Source: an uncultured Alphaproteobacteria bacterium
GTDB taxonomy: Bacteria; Pseudomonadota; Alphaproteobacteria; Rhodobacterales; Rhodobacteraceae
Direction: 5' to 3'
DNA length: 64,000 nt
Assembly (NCBI GenBank): GCA_902578545.1
Contig: CACHDI010000003.1
Span: 1-64,000 of the forward strand
Positions 46,501-56,000 of the stretch are shown piece after piece. Position numbers and translations under genes: made by a program. The stretch's first letter is position 1. Every line of letters starts with the position of its first letter. The notes beneath the pieces were generated by a model that saw only the letters and a program-made list of their open reading frames with translations, did no database searches and was not told the DNA's origin.

Positions 46501-49500
46501 ACAAGTGCATTCTTTGAAAAAGTAATAGGCATTAATGATATGGAATCAAAATCATCAGTATCTGCTGTACCTTCAGATGTAGCTACATAGACTGTAGCCT
46601 CAGCATTATTACCAGATAGTTTTGTTCTAGTTATAGTGAAAGTAGTTGATTGTCCTTCTTTAACACCCTGACCTGAAGTGTGAGTATTCGTTATGTCATA
46701 TTTATAGTTATTAAAGCCACTTGCTGAAGAAACATCATCTTCTATATAGCCTTTGTCATATTCGTAATAGACAAAGTTTTCAGCATCAGAAATAGTTTTA
46801 AAAATATCAAACCAAAAATACTCTCCATCATCTGCCTCGGCATCTTTCTTCGTTCCGACACTTATTTTTTTTGTTAATTCGCCTGGTTTAAATTCAATTG
46901 CCTTTGCTGTAACAACTTCAAAATCATCTGACGAAGCAGTTCCTGCTGAAGTACTGTAGTAAATGGTTGAAGCACTATCAGCAGATCCTCCTTTAGGATC
47001 TCTTGTAATGGTAAATACTATATCTCCACCTTCTTTTACAGCATCACTAGAGGTAAATTTTGCCCCTTTATTGACCTCATATTCATAAGCTGCTGCTGAA
47101 GCCGTATTATCCGCTACATCCTTAATGTGACCCATTGAATAGGCTGAATAGTTATAGTTTTCGGCATCAGCCTTTGTTTCAAAAAGATCAAAATAAAAGA
47201 ATTCATCATCTCCACTTTCAGAAACACTATCTTTTTTTGTGGAAACAGGGATTTCTAATTTTGTTTCAGTTTTCTTAAATGTAACTGCTTTAAGATTTAA
47301 ACCCACATAATCTTCTTCATAGGCCGTTCCTTCAGCGGTACTAACATATACAGTGGATGCCTTATCATTAGACCCAATATTGTTACCATCTTCTCTCGTT
47401 CTTGTTATTGTAAAAATAACATCACTACCTTCATTCACACCCGTAATATTTCCATTGTTATCAACAGTTGAAGAAGTGATGTTATAAGAGTAAGTATCAA
47501 CAGCTAGTTTTTGAGCTGCATTGTCTTTAATATGGCCCTCTGCATAATTATGATAATTAAAATTTTCTGCATCTGCCTTTGTTTTAAATAAATCAAACCA
47601 AAAATACTCCGAAGGATTACTTGAATCTGTTTCTGACTTTGAGTCAGCAATGGTCTCAACAGTAACCTTCTTTTTAGTTTCATTTTTCTTAAATTTCACT
47701 TCTTTAAGTTCAAAACCCTGATAATCATCACTATATGCTGACCCTTCTGTCGTACTCACATATACTGTTGAAGCTTTGTCATTTATGTTAAATGCTTGCC
47801 CATTGGCTTTTGCTCTTGTGATTGTAAAAGTGATTATGGATCCTTCTTCTACTGCAGCCCCACTATTGGCACTATCACTGGCTATCGTGTAATTATAATC
47901 CGCAGCATTGGAAACTGCTGTATCATCGTTATTAATAAAAGCCTTTCCCCAAGCCGCTGGTTCTTGTTCCTGAAGAAGAAGGGTTTCTTTATCAGGAACT
48001 TCATTTTTATAAAGTTCTAAAAAGAAATATTCATCATCGTCAGAAAATGTATCAGAGAAAGTAGGTACCGTTATTTCTTTTACAGTTTCGTCCTTTTTAA
48101 AATCGAGGGAAAAATTAAAATAAGATTGATAATCTTCTTCTTCTTCATTAGCAGTACCATCTCTCGTACTTAAAAAAACGGTTGTCGCAGTATCATTTCC
48201 AGATACTTTTGTTCTAGTAATTTTGAAAGTAGCTTCTTTTCCTTCATCTACTGCTTTGTTTGTGGCATCATGACTACTTTCTATGACATATGAATATTCG
48301 GCAGCAGCTAAAGAAGCTTTATCCTTCATATATCCAGCATCATAGGCATGAAATTCACCATTTTCTGCATCATCACTTGTTTTAAATAAATCAAGGTAGA
48401 AAAATTCTTTTCCTTCAGTTGAGGTGTCTGCAACCGTCGAAACTTTAATCGTTTTAGTTGTTTGCTTTGCATCAAAAATAAAAGGTTGTTTGTCTATTAC
48501 AGTATAATCATCTGGATCAGCACTACCTTGGGTAGTACTTATATAAACAGTTGAAGCCGCTCCTGTTCCCGAACGGGTAATTGTAAAAATAATTTCATTA
48601 CCTTCTTCAATGGGATTTTCATAATCGGCAGAGCTTTTGACGGTGTACGTATAATTTGGTGCTGCAGCTACATCTTTTATAAATGCTTCACTATATTGCC
48701 AATTAGCACTAATGTCTTGTTTCTCTGCTTCATCAGCAGTCTTAAAGATAGCTAAGTAAAAAGATTCAGTACCTTCGGATCCAAGATCATCTGTCTTGGT
48801 TTGCACTTTTATTGTTTTTTGTTTTTCCTTCTTACCAAAATTTACAGCTGTTGTTTCTACTGGTGTAAAATCTTCATTATCAGCAGTACCAGTTGCAGTA
48901 TTGACAAAAATAGTTGAAGCTTTAGCTAGGGCAGTAGGATCCCACGTACGATTGATCGTGAAAGTAATAACACCACCTTCTTTAACTGCATTATTATCAT
49001 TTGCATTGCTATCACTTGTTATCGTATAGGAATGAGTGGTTGGAATTGGAACATGATCAATATAAGCTTTGTTCGTAATGATCTTTTGATCATTAGCCAG
49101 TGCGGTTTTACTGAGATACATATTAAGCCAGAAGTACTCATTATCGTCTGTATCAGCATCCGTCTTTGTTTTTACTGTTACTGTTTTTTCAGTTTCAAAA
49201 GAAGCAAATTTTATTTCTTTACCAGTAAAGCCTTCAAAATCAGATTCCTTAGCAGTACCTGGTGCAGTACTTAAGAAAATAGTATCTGCAGAATTATTAA
49301 TATTTTGACGTGTAATGGTAAAAGTAACATCCTTACCTTCGTCAGTACCATCCCCAATATATCCGGCTTCAATATTTCCAGCAGTTGCACCCACAGCTGA
49401 AATTTTTGTAACAGTATTAAATAGTTTTGTTCCTGTAACAGTCTGACCACTTGCACCACTAATGGTCTCGGTTAAAGCTCCACTGCCATCTGTTCCAGTG

Positions 49501-52500
49501 ACCACAAAGTTAACAGCTGAATCATTTCCAGCACTCGTAATGGAAATAAATTTTCCATTAAGATTCTGGGAGGCATTAACAAGAGTAAGATCTCCACCTG
49601 AAGTTCCCATCTTGACATTACCAGCGATAGCTTTGTCAACTTCAACTTTTGTAACAGTTTTGAAGATTTTTTTTCCAATAGCAGTACTACTTGCACCAGC
49701 TCCCCAAATTACTTCTGTTTGATTCCCTGCCGCCTCATTCGGATCATTGGTATCCCCGTCACCATTTAAATCAATCGCATCTTTTGTTCCAGTGATGGTA
49801 TATTTGGCTGTTGATTCATTACCCGTACTAAAGATAGTAACTACTTTTCCATTGAGTGTTTTAGTACCTGTAAATAATGTTCCATTGGCACCTTGACTAG
49901 CTGTTCCAATGAAATCATCAACGTTTAAATTCGCGGCAGTTGAAATTGCATCTTTATCACCACCATCAGTTGAGGTATTTTTAATTTCATAGTAATCATC
50001 TTTATAATCACCGTCCTTCATAAAAGCTGAACCAGAAGCTACAATATCTTTTGTGGAAGTATTTTTATAGAGACCTAAATTAAAAAATTCTCTTGTTTCA
50101 AGCCAAGTATCTAATTTAGTAGCAACTTCAACTGTAATAGTTTTTTGGTTAGCTTTAAAAGTTAACTCTCGATCAGAAAAACCTTCAAAATCATCCCCAT
50201 TAATGGCTGATTTGTTAATGGTTGAAACATAAACCTTTGATACTGTACCACTTCCACTTCTTTCAACTGTAAAAGTAATTGGTTTTCCCTCTACCACTGC
50301 CTCATTACTTGTTCCAGCATTAGAAATAATAGAATAACTATAAGATGGAGCCACTATATCTTTGATAAAACCAGCTGAATGTGTTTCTCCTTTATTATTA
50401 TCAGGTGTGCCACCATTATTAGAAGAAGCTAGATCCTTATAAAGATTCAACTTGAAACTTTCATTACCTTCGTCTGCTGTATCTTTTATGGTAGAAATTG
50501 TGACTTTTTGTTCAGTTTGAAATACTTTAAATTTAACTTCATGATTTTTTAATCCAACATAGTCTGATGAATTGGCCGTATCATTTGCTGTATTTAAATA
50601 AACAGTTGATTCTGAATTAGGATCACTATCTGTATCTTTACTTCGAGTAATGGTGAACGTAATTGTTCCACCTTCAGTGACAGGGGAACTTGAACCTGCA
50701 CTCGATGCAATACTGTAGCTATAATCAGTTGGTGCTTTATCTTTGATGTAAGCAGTGTGAGAAACATTTGTAGTCGAGTCAGTACTTTGTTTGTAAAGTT
50801 TAAGATCAAAATTTTCAATGTTGGATGAACCTTCATTATTGAGTGCGTCGTTATAAGTCTGAACAACAAAAGTTTTAGTTGTTTCTTCTTTTCCAAAACT
50901 TAACGCTTGTTTATTATAAAATTTTAAATCGTTAGCATCAGCCCCATGAGTATTTCCCGATACTGTACTTAAATAAACAGTGGTCTCATCCCCTTTATCA
51001 CTTCTTGTAATTGTAAAGGTAATATTATCTCCTTCTTCAGCAGCTTCACCTGTTGTTTTTGCGTCTGAAGTAATAGTATAGGTATAAGTCTTGGCGATCG
51101 TTATTGGATCAGTCATATAGATACTATTGGGGTCTTGGGCACTTGTAATCTCTGTAATTGGAGCCCACCATTCTATATCCCTGTCAGCTCTATTTTCACC
51201 ACCCCAAGGATTTCGAATAAGAAACTCCATACTATTGCCACTACCTTTATAATCAATAAGGGCATGCGCATGGCCTTTAACCATCTGTTTTTTACCCGTG
51301 ACAGGATCCGTGCTACTTTTATTTCCACCAACCCATCCAATACCACCAGCATCTAGAATTTCAGAAATGGTTTGAGCTGTAGCCTGATGTACATTACTGT
51401 ATTTATAATAGTCCTGTGAACCATGGTACCACTTGTAATTCTGACCTGTCAGATGCTTGAATCCAATGGGACCACCACCTTCCATCACGAGATAACTATT
51501 TTCACCTTGTCCACCACGATTAGCTAAATAGGAATTTGCCTGTGCATAACCTTTTTCAAACAAGGACGGCCATAATTCTCCATTTAGGTCCTGTAGAATT
51601 TTCTTTCCGTTAGACCACTCTGTGTATTGTTTACCCCAAGGGGCCGTAATCGTTGCCTGTTCCGCGTTTGTCGCAAAAATAGGTCTATCTTGCTGGTACC
51701 AAGCTGTACCAGTATCAACAGCAACGTCACTATTTACAGTGACGTAAACAGGTTCATTACTACTATTGTAAAATTTGATGCCGTAAATTTTGTCTGTGGT
51801 TACAGGATCTACAACTAAATTTTCAATCACTTTTCCAGCATTATTAGTACCATCACCAACGTGGGCCACCGCACTTAGGGATGCTAAAATCCAACAAGTT
51901 CCCGCTTGTCCTTGATGCATATCATCTGCTGTTACTAATACTCCAGACACAGTAGAGGAAGTACCAGCTTGCGTATTAATGTCTGCTTTAAACATGGGAC
52001 CCGTAGAGGTCTTGTATTTCCCTACTTTAGACGCAGCATCAGGATTAGCTGTATCACCACCCGCAACTGGCATCGGTAGATCTTCACCATAAAACCATTT
52101 TTTTATGAGCTTGGTGGCTTTATCTTGTGACATCCCAGCGTGCATATTACCAAGTGTTTCCACCTGAGACATTTTGGTAGCACCACCCCACCATTTTGCA
52201 TTGGCTGGATGTTCATGGATGGCACCATAAGTTATATATTTTACATAAGAATCCGTTCCGCTTGGCGTATCCTTGGCAAAAGCATTTGCCGCATCAATTT
52301 TTTGATACGCTTTTTTTAGATCAGCAAATTCATTGGAATTAATACCCCCTTGAGCAGCGGTTTCTAATAAAGCTCGCATTTCCTCAAATGTAAAAACACT
52401 ATCATTATTTTGAGTTTTCAATAAATTCTCTAAAGTTGCGTCTTGAATATCAGAAGTGATAGTAGAATCATCCCAAAGCACTTCATTTAAAGAACCAACA

Positions 52501-52973
52501 TCAATAACGGAAGTTGTTATATTCCCAGTACTAAATTCAAGTATATTATCCCCACCAAGATGTGTAGGCCCTGATAAATTAGCTGAGGCAGCTACATCGG
52601 CTAAAGTATATTCAGCAATTCCAGTAATAAGTTTTTGACCTTTTTCATCAGCAGCAACATTACAACCATAAATTAAGAAGTCACCTGTTTCTGATAAACT
52701 TGATCCAATAGATGAAAGACTATTTTGATAATTAGATAAATTCTGATTAGTGAGTAAGGTAGAGCCAATGGATAATGATCCTGCATTTCCATGAGATACT
52801 ATTTGAATACTATTTAAATCTTTGTAGTCTTTAGTAATATCTTCAATCTGATGAAATCCATCCAGTAGCCCATCAATCTTAAACCATTTACTATTATTAG
52901 GCAGACTTTCAATCAAAGCCTGAATATCAGACAAATTGTCATCAATAAAAATTAAATCATGAACCTTAGCCAT
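40581..52973 (-). CDS. Giant 4130-aa secreted protein: DUF4347, calpain-like protease, Calx-beta array, RCC1-like array, dockerin-like C-terminus
   Basis: Order: DUF4347 (about 3-165; VFIDDNLSD-like start, IQIVSHGNAGSLSIG, LIYGCNVAADEKGQ). Then a calpain-like cysteine protease (about 300-610) with Gln354, Cys360 in QGQAGTCWILASLSA, His568 in GHAHAL and Asn588 in RNPWGGE. Then about 17 Calx-beta repeats (about 625-3120), interrupted by SAGxD modules. Then about ten RCC1-like repeats with VVTWG cores (about 3170-3940). Last come a small beta domain, a dockerin-like doublet (about 4025-4080) and a tail ending AYVLGDINGTYADII. AGGAG (52980-52984) supports the ATG. No signal peptide is present; DUF4347 proteins are usually surface or type I secreted. 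The stop lies 9 bases from the convergent serralysin stop. Confidence 0.85.
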   Translation of the reverse strand: MAKVHDLIFIDDNLSDIQALIESLPNNSKWFKIDGLLDGFHQIEDITKDYKDLNSIQIVSHGNAGSLSIGSTLLTNQNLSNYQNSLSSIGSSLSETGDFLIYGCNVAADEKGQKLITGIAEYTLADVAASANLSGPTHLGGDNILEFSTGNITTSVIDVGSLNEVLWDDSTITSDIQDATLENLLKTQNNDSVFTFEEMRALLETAAQGGINSNEFADLKKAYQKIDAANAFAKDTPSGTDSYVKYITYGAIHEHPANAKWWGGATKMSQVETLGNMHAGMSQDKATKLIKKWFYGEDLPMPVAGGDTANPDAASKVGKYKTSTGPMFKADINTQAGTSSTVSGVLVTADDMHQGQAGTCWILASLSAVAHVGDGTNNAGKVIENLVVDPVTTDKIYGIKFYNSSNEPVYVTVNSDVAVDTGTAWYQQDRPIFATNAEQATITAPWGKQYTEWSNGKKILQDLNGELWPSLFEKGYAQANSYLANRGGQGENSYLVMEGGGPIGFKHLTGQNYKWYHGSQDYYKYSNVHQATAQTISEILDAGGIGWVGGNKSSTDPVTGKKQMVKGHAHALIDYKGSGNSMEFLIRNPWGGENRADRDIEWWAPITEITSAQDPNSIYMTDPITIAKTYTYTITSDAKTTGEAAEEGDNITFTITRSDKGDETTVYLSTVSGNTHGADANDLKFYNKQALSFGKEETTKTFVVQTYNDALNNEGSSNIENFDLKLYKQSTDSTTNVSHTAYIKDKAPTDYSYSIASSAGSSSPVTEGGTITFTITRSKDTDSDPNSESTVYLNTANDTANSSDYVGLKNHEVKFKVFQTEQKVTISTIKDTADEGNESFKLNLYKDLASSNNGGTPDNNKGETHSAGFIKDIVAPSYSYSIISNAGTSNEAVVEGKPITFTVERSGSGTVSKVYVSTINKSAINGDDFEGFSDRELTFKANQKTITVEVATKLDTWLETREFFNLGLYKNTSTKDIVASGSAFMKDGDYKDDYYEIKNTSTDGGDKDAISTAANLNVDDFIGTASQGANGTLFTGTKTLNGKVVTIFSTGNESTAKYTITGTKDAIDLNGDGDTNDPNEAAGNQTEVIWGAGASSTAIGKKIFKTVTKVEVDKAIAGNVKMGTSGGDLTLVNASQNLNGKFISITSAGNDSAVNFVVTGTDGSGALTETISGASGQTVTGTKLFNTVTKISAVGATAGNIEAGYIGDGTDEGKDVTFTITRQNINNSADTIFLSTAPGTAKESDFEGFTGKEIKFASFETEKTVTVKTKTDADTDDNEYFWLNMYLSKTALANDQKIITNKAYIDHVPIPTTHSYTITSDSNANDNNAVKEGGVITFTINRTWDPTALAKASTIFVNTATGTADNEDFTPVETTAVNFGKKEKQKTIKVQTKTDDLGSEGTESFYLAIFKTADEAEKQDISANWQYSEAFIKDVAAAPNYTYTVKSSADYENPIEEGNEIIFTITRSGTGAASTVYISTTQGSADPDDYTVIDKQPFIFDAKQTTKTIKVSTVADTSTEGKEFFYLDLFKTSDDAENGEFHAYDAGYMKDKASLAAAEYSYVIESSHDATNKAVDEGKEATFKITRTKVSGNDTATTVFLSTRDGTANEEEEDYQSYFNFSLDFKKDETVKEITVPTFSDTFSDDDEYFFLELYKNEVPDKETLLLQEQEPAAWGKAFINNDDTAVSNAADYNYTIASDSANSGAAVEEGSIITFTITRAKANGQAFNINDKASTVYVSTTEGSAYSDDYQGFELKEVKFKKNETKKKVTVETIADSKSETDSSNPSEYFWFDLFKTKADAENFNYHNYAEGHIKDNAAQKLAVDTYSYNITSSTVDNNGNITGVNEGSDVIFTITRTREDGNNIGSNDKASTVYVSTAEGTAYEEDYVGLNLKAVTFKKTETKLEIPVSTKKDSVSESGDDEFFYFDLFETKADAENYNYSAYSMGHIKDVADNTASAAAYEYEVNKGAKFTSSDAVKEGGDIVFTITRDPKGGSADSASTIYYSTSAGTASSDDFEVVTAKAIEFKPGELTKKISVGTKKDAEADDGEYFWFDIFKTISDAENFVYYEYDKGYIEDDVSSASGFNNYKYDITNTHTSGQGVKEGQSTTFTITRTKLSGNNAEATVYVATSEGTADTDDFDSISLMPITFSKNALVKTVTVQTNLDGENDDNEFFTLDLFKSEADWEDGNYETFGEAYIANNGDAATAYSAYKYTVTVDSSTNGGGSSSPAKEGDEITFTIGRERVDGQTIGNSDVKSTVFLSTTHATTDDEDIVSLNNKVLEFGKKETSKKVTVKTYTDNDNTEGTESFYLDLFKTEADAENGNYHSYDTGFLKDNANQAKSQNDYKYEIKIKTETKGDKLDPIDEGGTVTFEITRSRVDGNPIKYLVDMASTVFVATEDSTAVAGEDYVSIPDLNSTESFDKQMEIKFGGTETKKEFTVKTYADEEQEGTESFYVGLFKSLGAMNSYIETGDESQIHTYLDAYMKDPSQVGSYDYTVTTNSPSGSTAKSEGEDITVTITRSVSGNFVGDSEIYFNTTPGSADETDYVSQKAIPVKFTSNDTNGTSKTFTIKTNTDIDANENEEMFFVDLYKNESDANEGNWEYFTYATAHIKDAAVEASAARTYTIDNDSKSDSPNDEGDKVKFTITIDDEDVGASTVYVSTYDGTAEGGTNEEPGDYIAISTPQEVNFANGQKTADVYVDISSDTVTDDNETFSLLLFKSKKDIEANEYHSSSEAVINDTTSTATHYYKISNQSASSITEGDAVTFTIKRYTSGDTNNDGNIYGDGETFQNLSSTGSALAYLKISPMNISQTVSYDVDASDFSNHTSVIKVNNHGSITADNTITLQKTGGSQVVFTAKSSASAATEFALGSNASGLASNLATKINAHADFTAKASGANVLISATDGNKFTISSSDSVRLETGYGSTLNVAEDPIPVTFAHGDDTITYTVFTSKESKTEGLEGFWFDVYSKEEQAKLDLWDDSQYYVGVSINANSTSVSLPNGPLYNYTIENNNTVLGHSNTVMEGDNATFTITRSGTGTETTVYVSTYIKDEHGYAQATDFTSLDHVAITFGKDETIKKISTATLLDNDKEESNEFFYLRLSEEPTGENYLPSVNDKVTITQPTGMLGVQLLGGNTGAISGTDTVTVTSATKTTFPGHKQGQFLNDNAFAAITTDATNNKVVSWGSDNKGGDSSAVSTHLTGVSEIFSNQSAFAALKSDGSVVTWGDVNAGGTSWDADGLSVNATLASSGILTLGGASTSSSSATFSKANKVTISSAGDDSGGYFWIVGNDASNTPQTIKLKGANAGTAETTQTFKTVSSITFKDGEGGGASGQAAAGKVSAGNLYSSTYEKATSLNGTVKVTKVSSTADAFAAVREDGSVITWGNSSNGGDSTSQAAALDGDANGDGNASDTTQDIKEVYSNMSAFAALREDGAVITWGYASNGGDPSNAIKDKITNTSATSTFKKVTDISATGSAFAAIRQDGSVVSWGNTTDGGTMSTSVSSALSGSSDPTKVVQIYATQSAFAALQQNGAVVAWGDVNNGGSTADVSTEVNGAVDVIKIFSTNGAFAALKSDGSVVTWGSTNKGGNSSSVASEIDGDKENNSDASDITQDITKIYSTNSAFAAVRADNKIVTWGYGAYGGDSSSVRSLIDGTLDDDSISQSATVSAGGNLVLGGDHISGQVSVTDHSNIVQGKTITIQKGSENAVVFTAKSSASASTDFALGLNANALASNIATTINNHSSFTATATGTKVLITSTDGGKITISSTDAVRLSTSNLASFANTEKISITSAGDDSARSFVITGTDSQGEAQQETLTGSNKSVATSVKYYKTVSQIKMDNGGNTADNIKAGVLNKEVKNIVSTDKAFAALLKDGTVVTWGDTNGGGNSSSVQDKIVMGADNSKAVTQLSSTSGAFTAIKSDGSVVTWGNSDVGGTNSVDFSANPIQGMSGSSSGASCTVNCFANTSKKITSANITIKTGTDGNGSTVSGSFITGADGSLDLSSLADGDYTATFKLSEADTKKIINIEDVSDILDISAGINTTPTNKQKLLSDLTGDGKINIEDVAEVLDISAGINKSGADAVLRNASLSDPTSAKHFTVSPGADLTLTAYVLGDINGTYADII
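41150..43480 (-). repeat. RCC1-like repeat array (about 10 copies)
   Basis: Each unit contains an AFAAL-x-SDGSVVTWG-x4-GG core, seen ten times by eye (VVSWGSDNKGG, VVTWGDVNAGG, VITWGNSSNGG and others). This is the beta-propeller blade signature of the RCC1/ATS1 family. Two SAGxD modules and one FTAK/HSSFTA module are inserted between blades. Confidence 0.75.
43600..51100 (-). repeat. Calx-beta repeat array (about 17 copies)
   Basis: Units of roughly 105-150 residues share Y-x-Y-x-I-x-S, EGxxITFTITR, STVYVST, a DY/DF step and a late EFFxxDLFK strand. These are Ca2+-binding adhesion-type beta sandwiches. Individual copies have diverged, and one stretch (49300-50000) is broken by two SAGxD modules. 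Confidence 0.85.
51143..52073 (-). other. Calpain-like (C2-type) cysteine protease domain in the giant protein
   Basis: The domain shows the papain-fold order Gln354, Cys360, His568, Asn588. The Cys segment is QGQAGTCWILAS (calpains: QGxxGDCWxLAS), and the His and Asn segments are GHAHALIDY and RNPWGGE (calpains: GHAYSV and RNPWG.xEW). The trailing IEWW also fits. All catalytic residues are intact. Confidence 0.8.
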
Positions 52974-52979
52974 AAATTG

Positions 52980-52984
52980 CTCCT
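52980..52984 (-). promoter_or_regulatory. Strong ribosome binding site for the 4130-aa gene
   Basis: AGGAG on the minus strand lies six bases before the ATG at 52973. The smaller paralogue at 34926-37172 has no comparable site, so the giant is probably translated more efficiently. Confidence 0.7.
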
Positions 52985-53090
52985 ACAAATCAAAAATTAT
53001 CAGAATCGTTTTAATAAATGATGACACAAAAATTTATGAGTGTCTCTATTTCAAATTAGAAAAAATGACTTTTATTCAAAAAAAATATTA

Positions 53091-56000
53091 CTATCCACCA
53101 GCTAGAATATCTGCATAACTTCCATTCATATCCCCAAGAATGTAAGCATCAAAATTCATATTATTTCCAGCTGTAATTTTAATCAGACTTTGACTTTTAT
53201 TAGAACTATCTTTCCCATCAAAAGGACTAGATTTTGTGCTATCTCTAAATACACCTACTGCTGTACTTGCTGTGGATTTTCCAGCTGAGATATCTAGAAT
53301 GTCAGCTACATCCTCAATATTTATTTTTCCATCTCTATTAATATCTGCAGTAACTTTTTGTTTTTGGGTTGGTGAGGAATTTGTTCCTGCCGATATGTCA
53401 AGGGCTTCTGAGACATCCTCAATATTTATAGCTGATTTTGCTACAGCTTGTGAAACAGAAAAAGACATATTGTAATAGGCATCTGTAACACCTGTAAAAT
53501 CAACTACTCCACTTGTATTTGTTTTATATGCGCCTGTGTATAAATCATTGGTTCCTGCTTCATCCTTAACTATAATTGTTGTGCTCTTGATTAATTGATC
53601 AGCACCTCCACTTTGTTTGAAGTATTTAATAGTTGTTTGAACGGAATCCCCAACATTCACTTTCATTGTTGCTGAATTAGCAGAATAGCTTAATCCATCA
53701 TGCACTTTAAATTTAAAATTTCCATAACCACTGCCACCAGCGTCAGTATCTGGGGTAAACCTTAATTTACCAATATTTTCTACTGAAATTTCATTAAGTG
53801 AATCTGAGATATCAACCCAAGTAGTTCCTGCGGTGTTATATTCCAAATCTCCGGCTGCTTCATACTTTGATCCAGTTTTAACAATCTGGACCTTAGTCAT
53901 TGGATCGCCATCTGCATCTGAATATCCAAAGTCAGCTGTTTTAAATGTATAAGTTGTATTTTTAGAGGTTTGAACAGTATTATCAGCGGCAACAGGTGCG
54001 TTTACATCTTGAACAGATACAGATTTATCTTTTATTTCACCAATGTACGCCTGCGCCACAGCATCATTTTGATAGATAGCATGTTTAATAGCTACATTAT
54101 GGGGGTTAAGTTCATCAGTAGAATCTTGAGGGGCAAAAACCGTCACAGTGTATTCTTTGTTTTCGTCTGTGACACCTGCCTTAAGTTTTCCAGCTGAAGT
54201 CCCTGCCGTATCACCATTATCCGCTGTCACCACCTTGATGCTTGTTACTGTCTTAAAAGCCTTTGTGGATACTACAGCACCTGCTGAATCTTTTCCCTGT
54301 ACCCACTCCGTATCCGTAGCACTTGCAGCTGTCGCTCCCTTGATTTGAAACCATACTGCACTCTCATCTGTGGCTCCCGTGATCGTCACATGATGAGGAC
54401 TACTAAATGATATCGTAGAACCACCTACAAGGGTTAAATTACCATTCTGCGTGCTTCCACTGGTCAGAGTAGAGATCTTATCATCATCAACCATAAATTC
54501 ACGAGAAGTCGCTTGAAATGTTTCACCATAATCAAAAACAGCTGTACCTTCTGCAAAGCTAATCTCAACTTTTAAAGGGTCAATTCCAGTGGGTATTTCA
54601 GTAGCCTTAATGGTATAAGTAGCAGCTTGAGCAGCTGAATAACTTGAGGATTCTAAAAGAGAAGCAATACCAGCAGATACAGCACCTGTAGTATTTTGAT
54701 CCATCACTGTTATCTTAGTAACCGTCTTTAGTGGGGTTGTCGTGTAAGCAGTTCCACCATTCACAGCTGATATCGTTTGCGGAGATGCAGCTGTCGAACC
54801 ATCAGTTGTACCTTCGACCTTAAATTTGACATTAGCCGTTCCATCATTTCCAGCACTGGTAATAGCCACTATCTGAGGGGTCGCAAAACCCGACCCTTTT
54901 GCAGTGCTAGAAAGAGTTCCGTTTAAATCTAATATTTGCCCAGCATTCTTACCCGTTACAGTATTAGATAATGCATCGTAACGAAGTTGACCATCAGCTG
55001 TACCTGAGGAAGAAAATGTCAAACCAGAAGCTGTGAAAGTTGCCTTAACTTCGTTGATCGTAAAAGAAGTTGAAGGCATAATTAATCCATTATAAGCAGC
55101 ATTATCACTTAAAACTTCATAATGTAGTGAAACTGTTTCACTTCCTTCAACAGCACCATCGGCTGTCCCTGAGACAATTAATTTCTGTTGTTTCTGATTA
55201 TGAGCAAGTGTAATAATACCATTAGCAACATGGGAACCACCAAGGGTAAGGTCGTTGCTGGTAGAGCCGTCCGCATTCTTAGCCGTGATTTTAACACGAA
55301 CATTATTATTAGTGTCGTTGTAAGCACTATCCAAATCAAAAGTTAACGTATGATATCCAGTTCCATCACCACCACCAAAAGAGGGGCTTGATCCAGCTGT
55401 CCCTTCTTTAAGTGCAGTACCCGCATTTCCGTCTGTTACTGTTAGACTAACACTTTGTGTATTAAATTTTTGAGTAACGACACCACTCGTTGAAATATCT
55501 TTTACAGCAGAACCTGAATTATCAATTACAGCAGCAAATATGGTCTGTTGATCGGTTTCTGCAACAGTAGATCCAACATATTTTGCTGTTGCAAATTGAG
55601 TAGCTGTTATATCTTTAAAGAAACCAGTTCCTGTGGTTGTCATACCACCTATCGCGGTATCAATATTTCCATTACCATTTGAATCATAAACAATTCGACC
55701 ACTATTATCGACACCAACACTCACCTTTCCATCTGCTGCAGCACTACTTGTAACGCTAGTAACAGTTGTGAACGTCCTAGTGGTAGTAGCAACACCATTA
55801 TTTGCTCCTTTTATGGTCTCAGTAATGGTGCCCGCACCTTCACCAGTATCTGATGTATCACCATCACCATTTAAATCCATTGCTAAGGCATTACCAGCAA
55901 TAGCAAAGGTAATATCACTGTCATCGGCTGCACTTGTTACAGTAATGGCAGAGCCTTTACTGCTATTTAAAATGGCTGCCTTCCGAACTGAGCCACTTGT

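Noticed and set aside
43600-51100. Regularly spaced repeats that might suggest a CRISPR array
   Set aside because: The units are over 300 bp, in frame and only similar at the protein level; they are Calx-beta domains.
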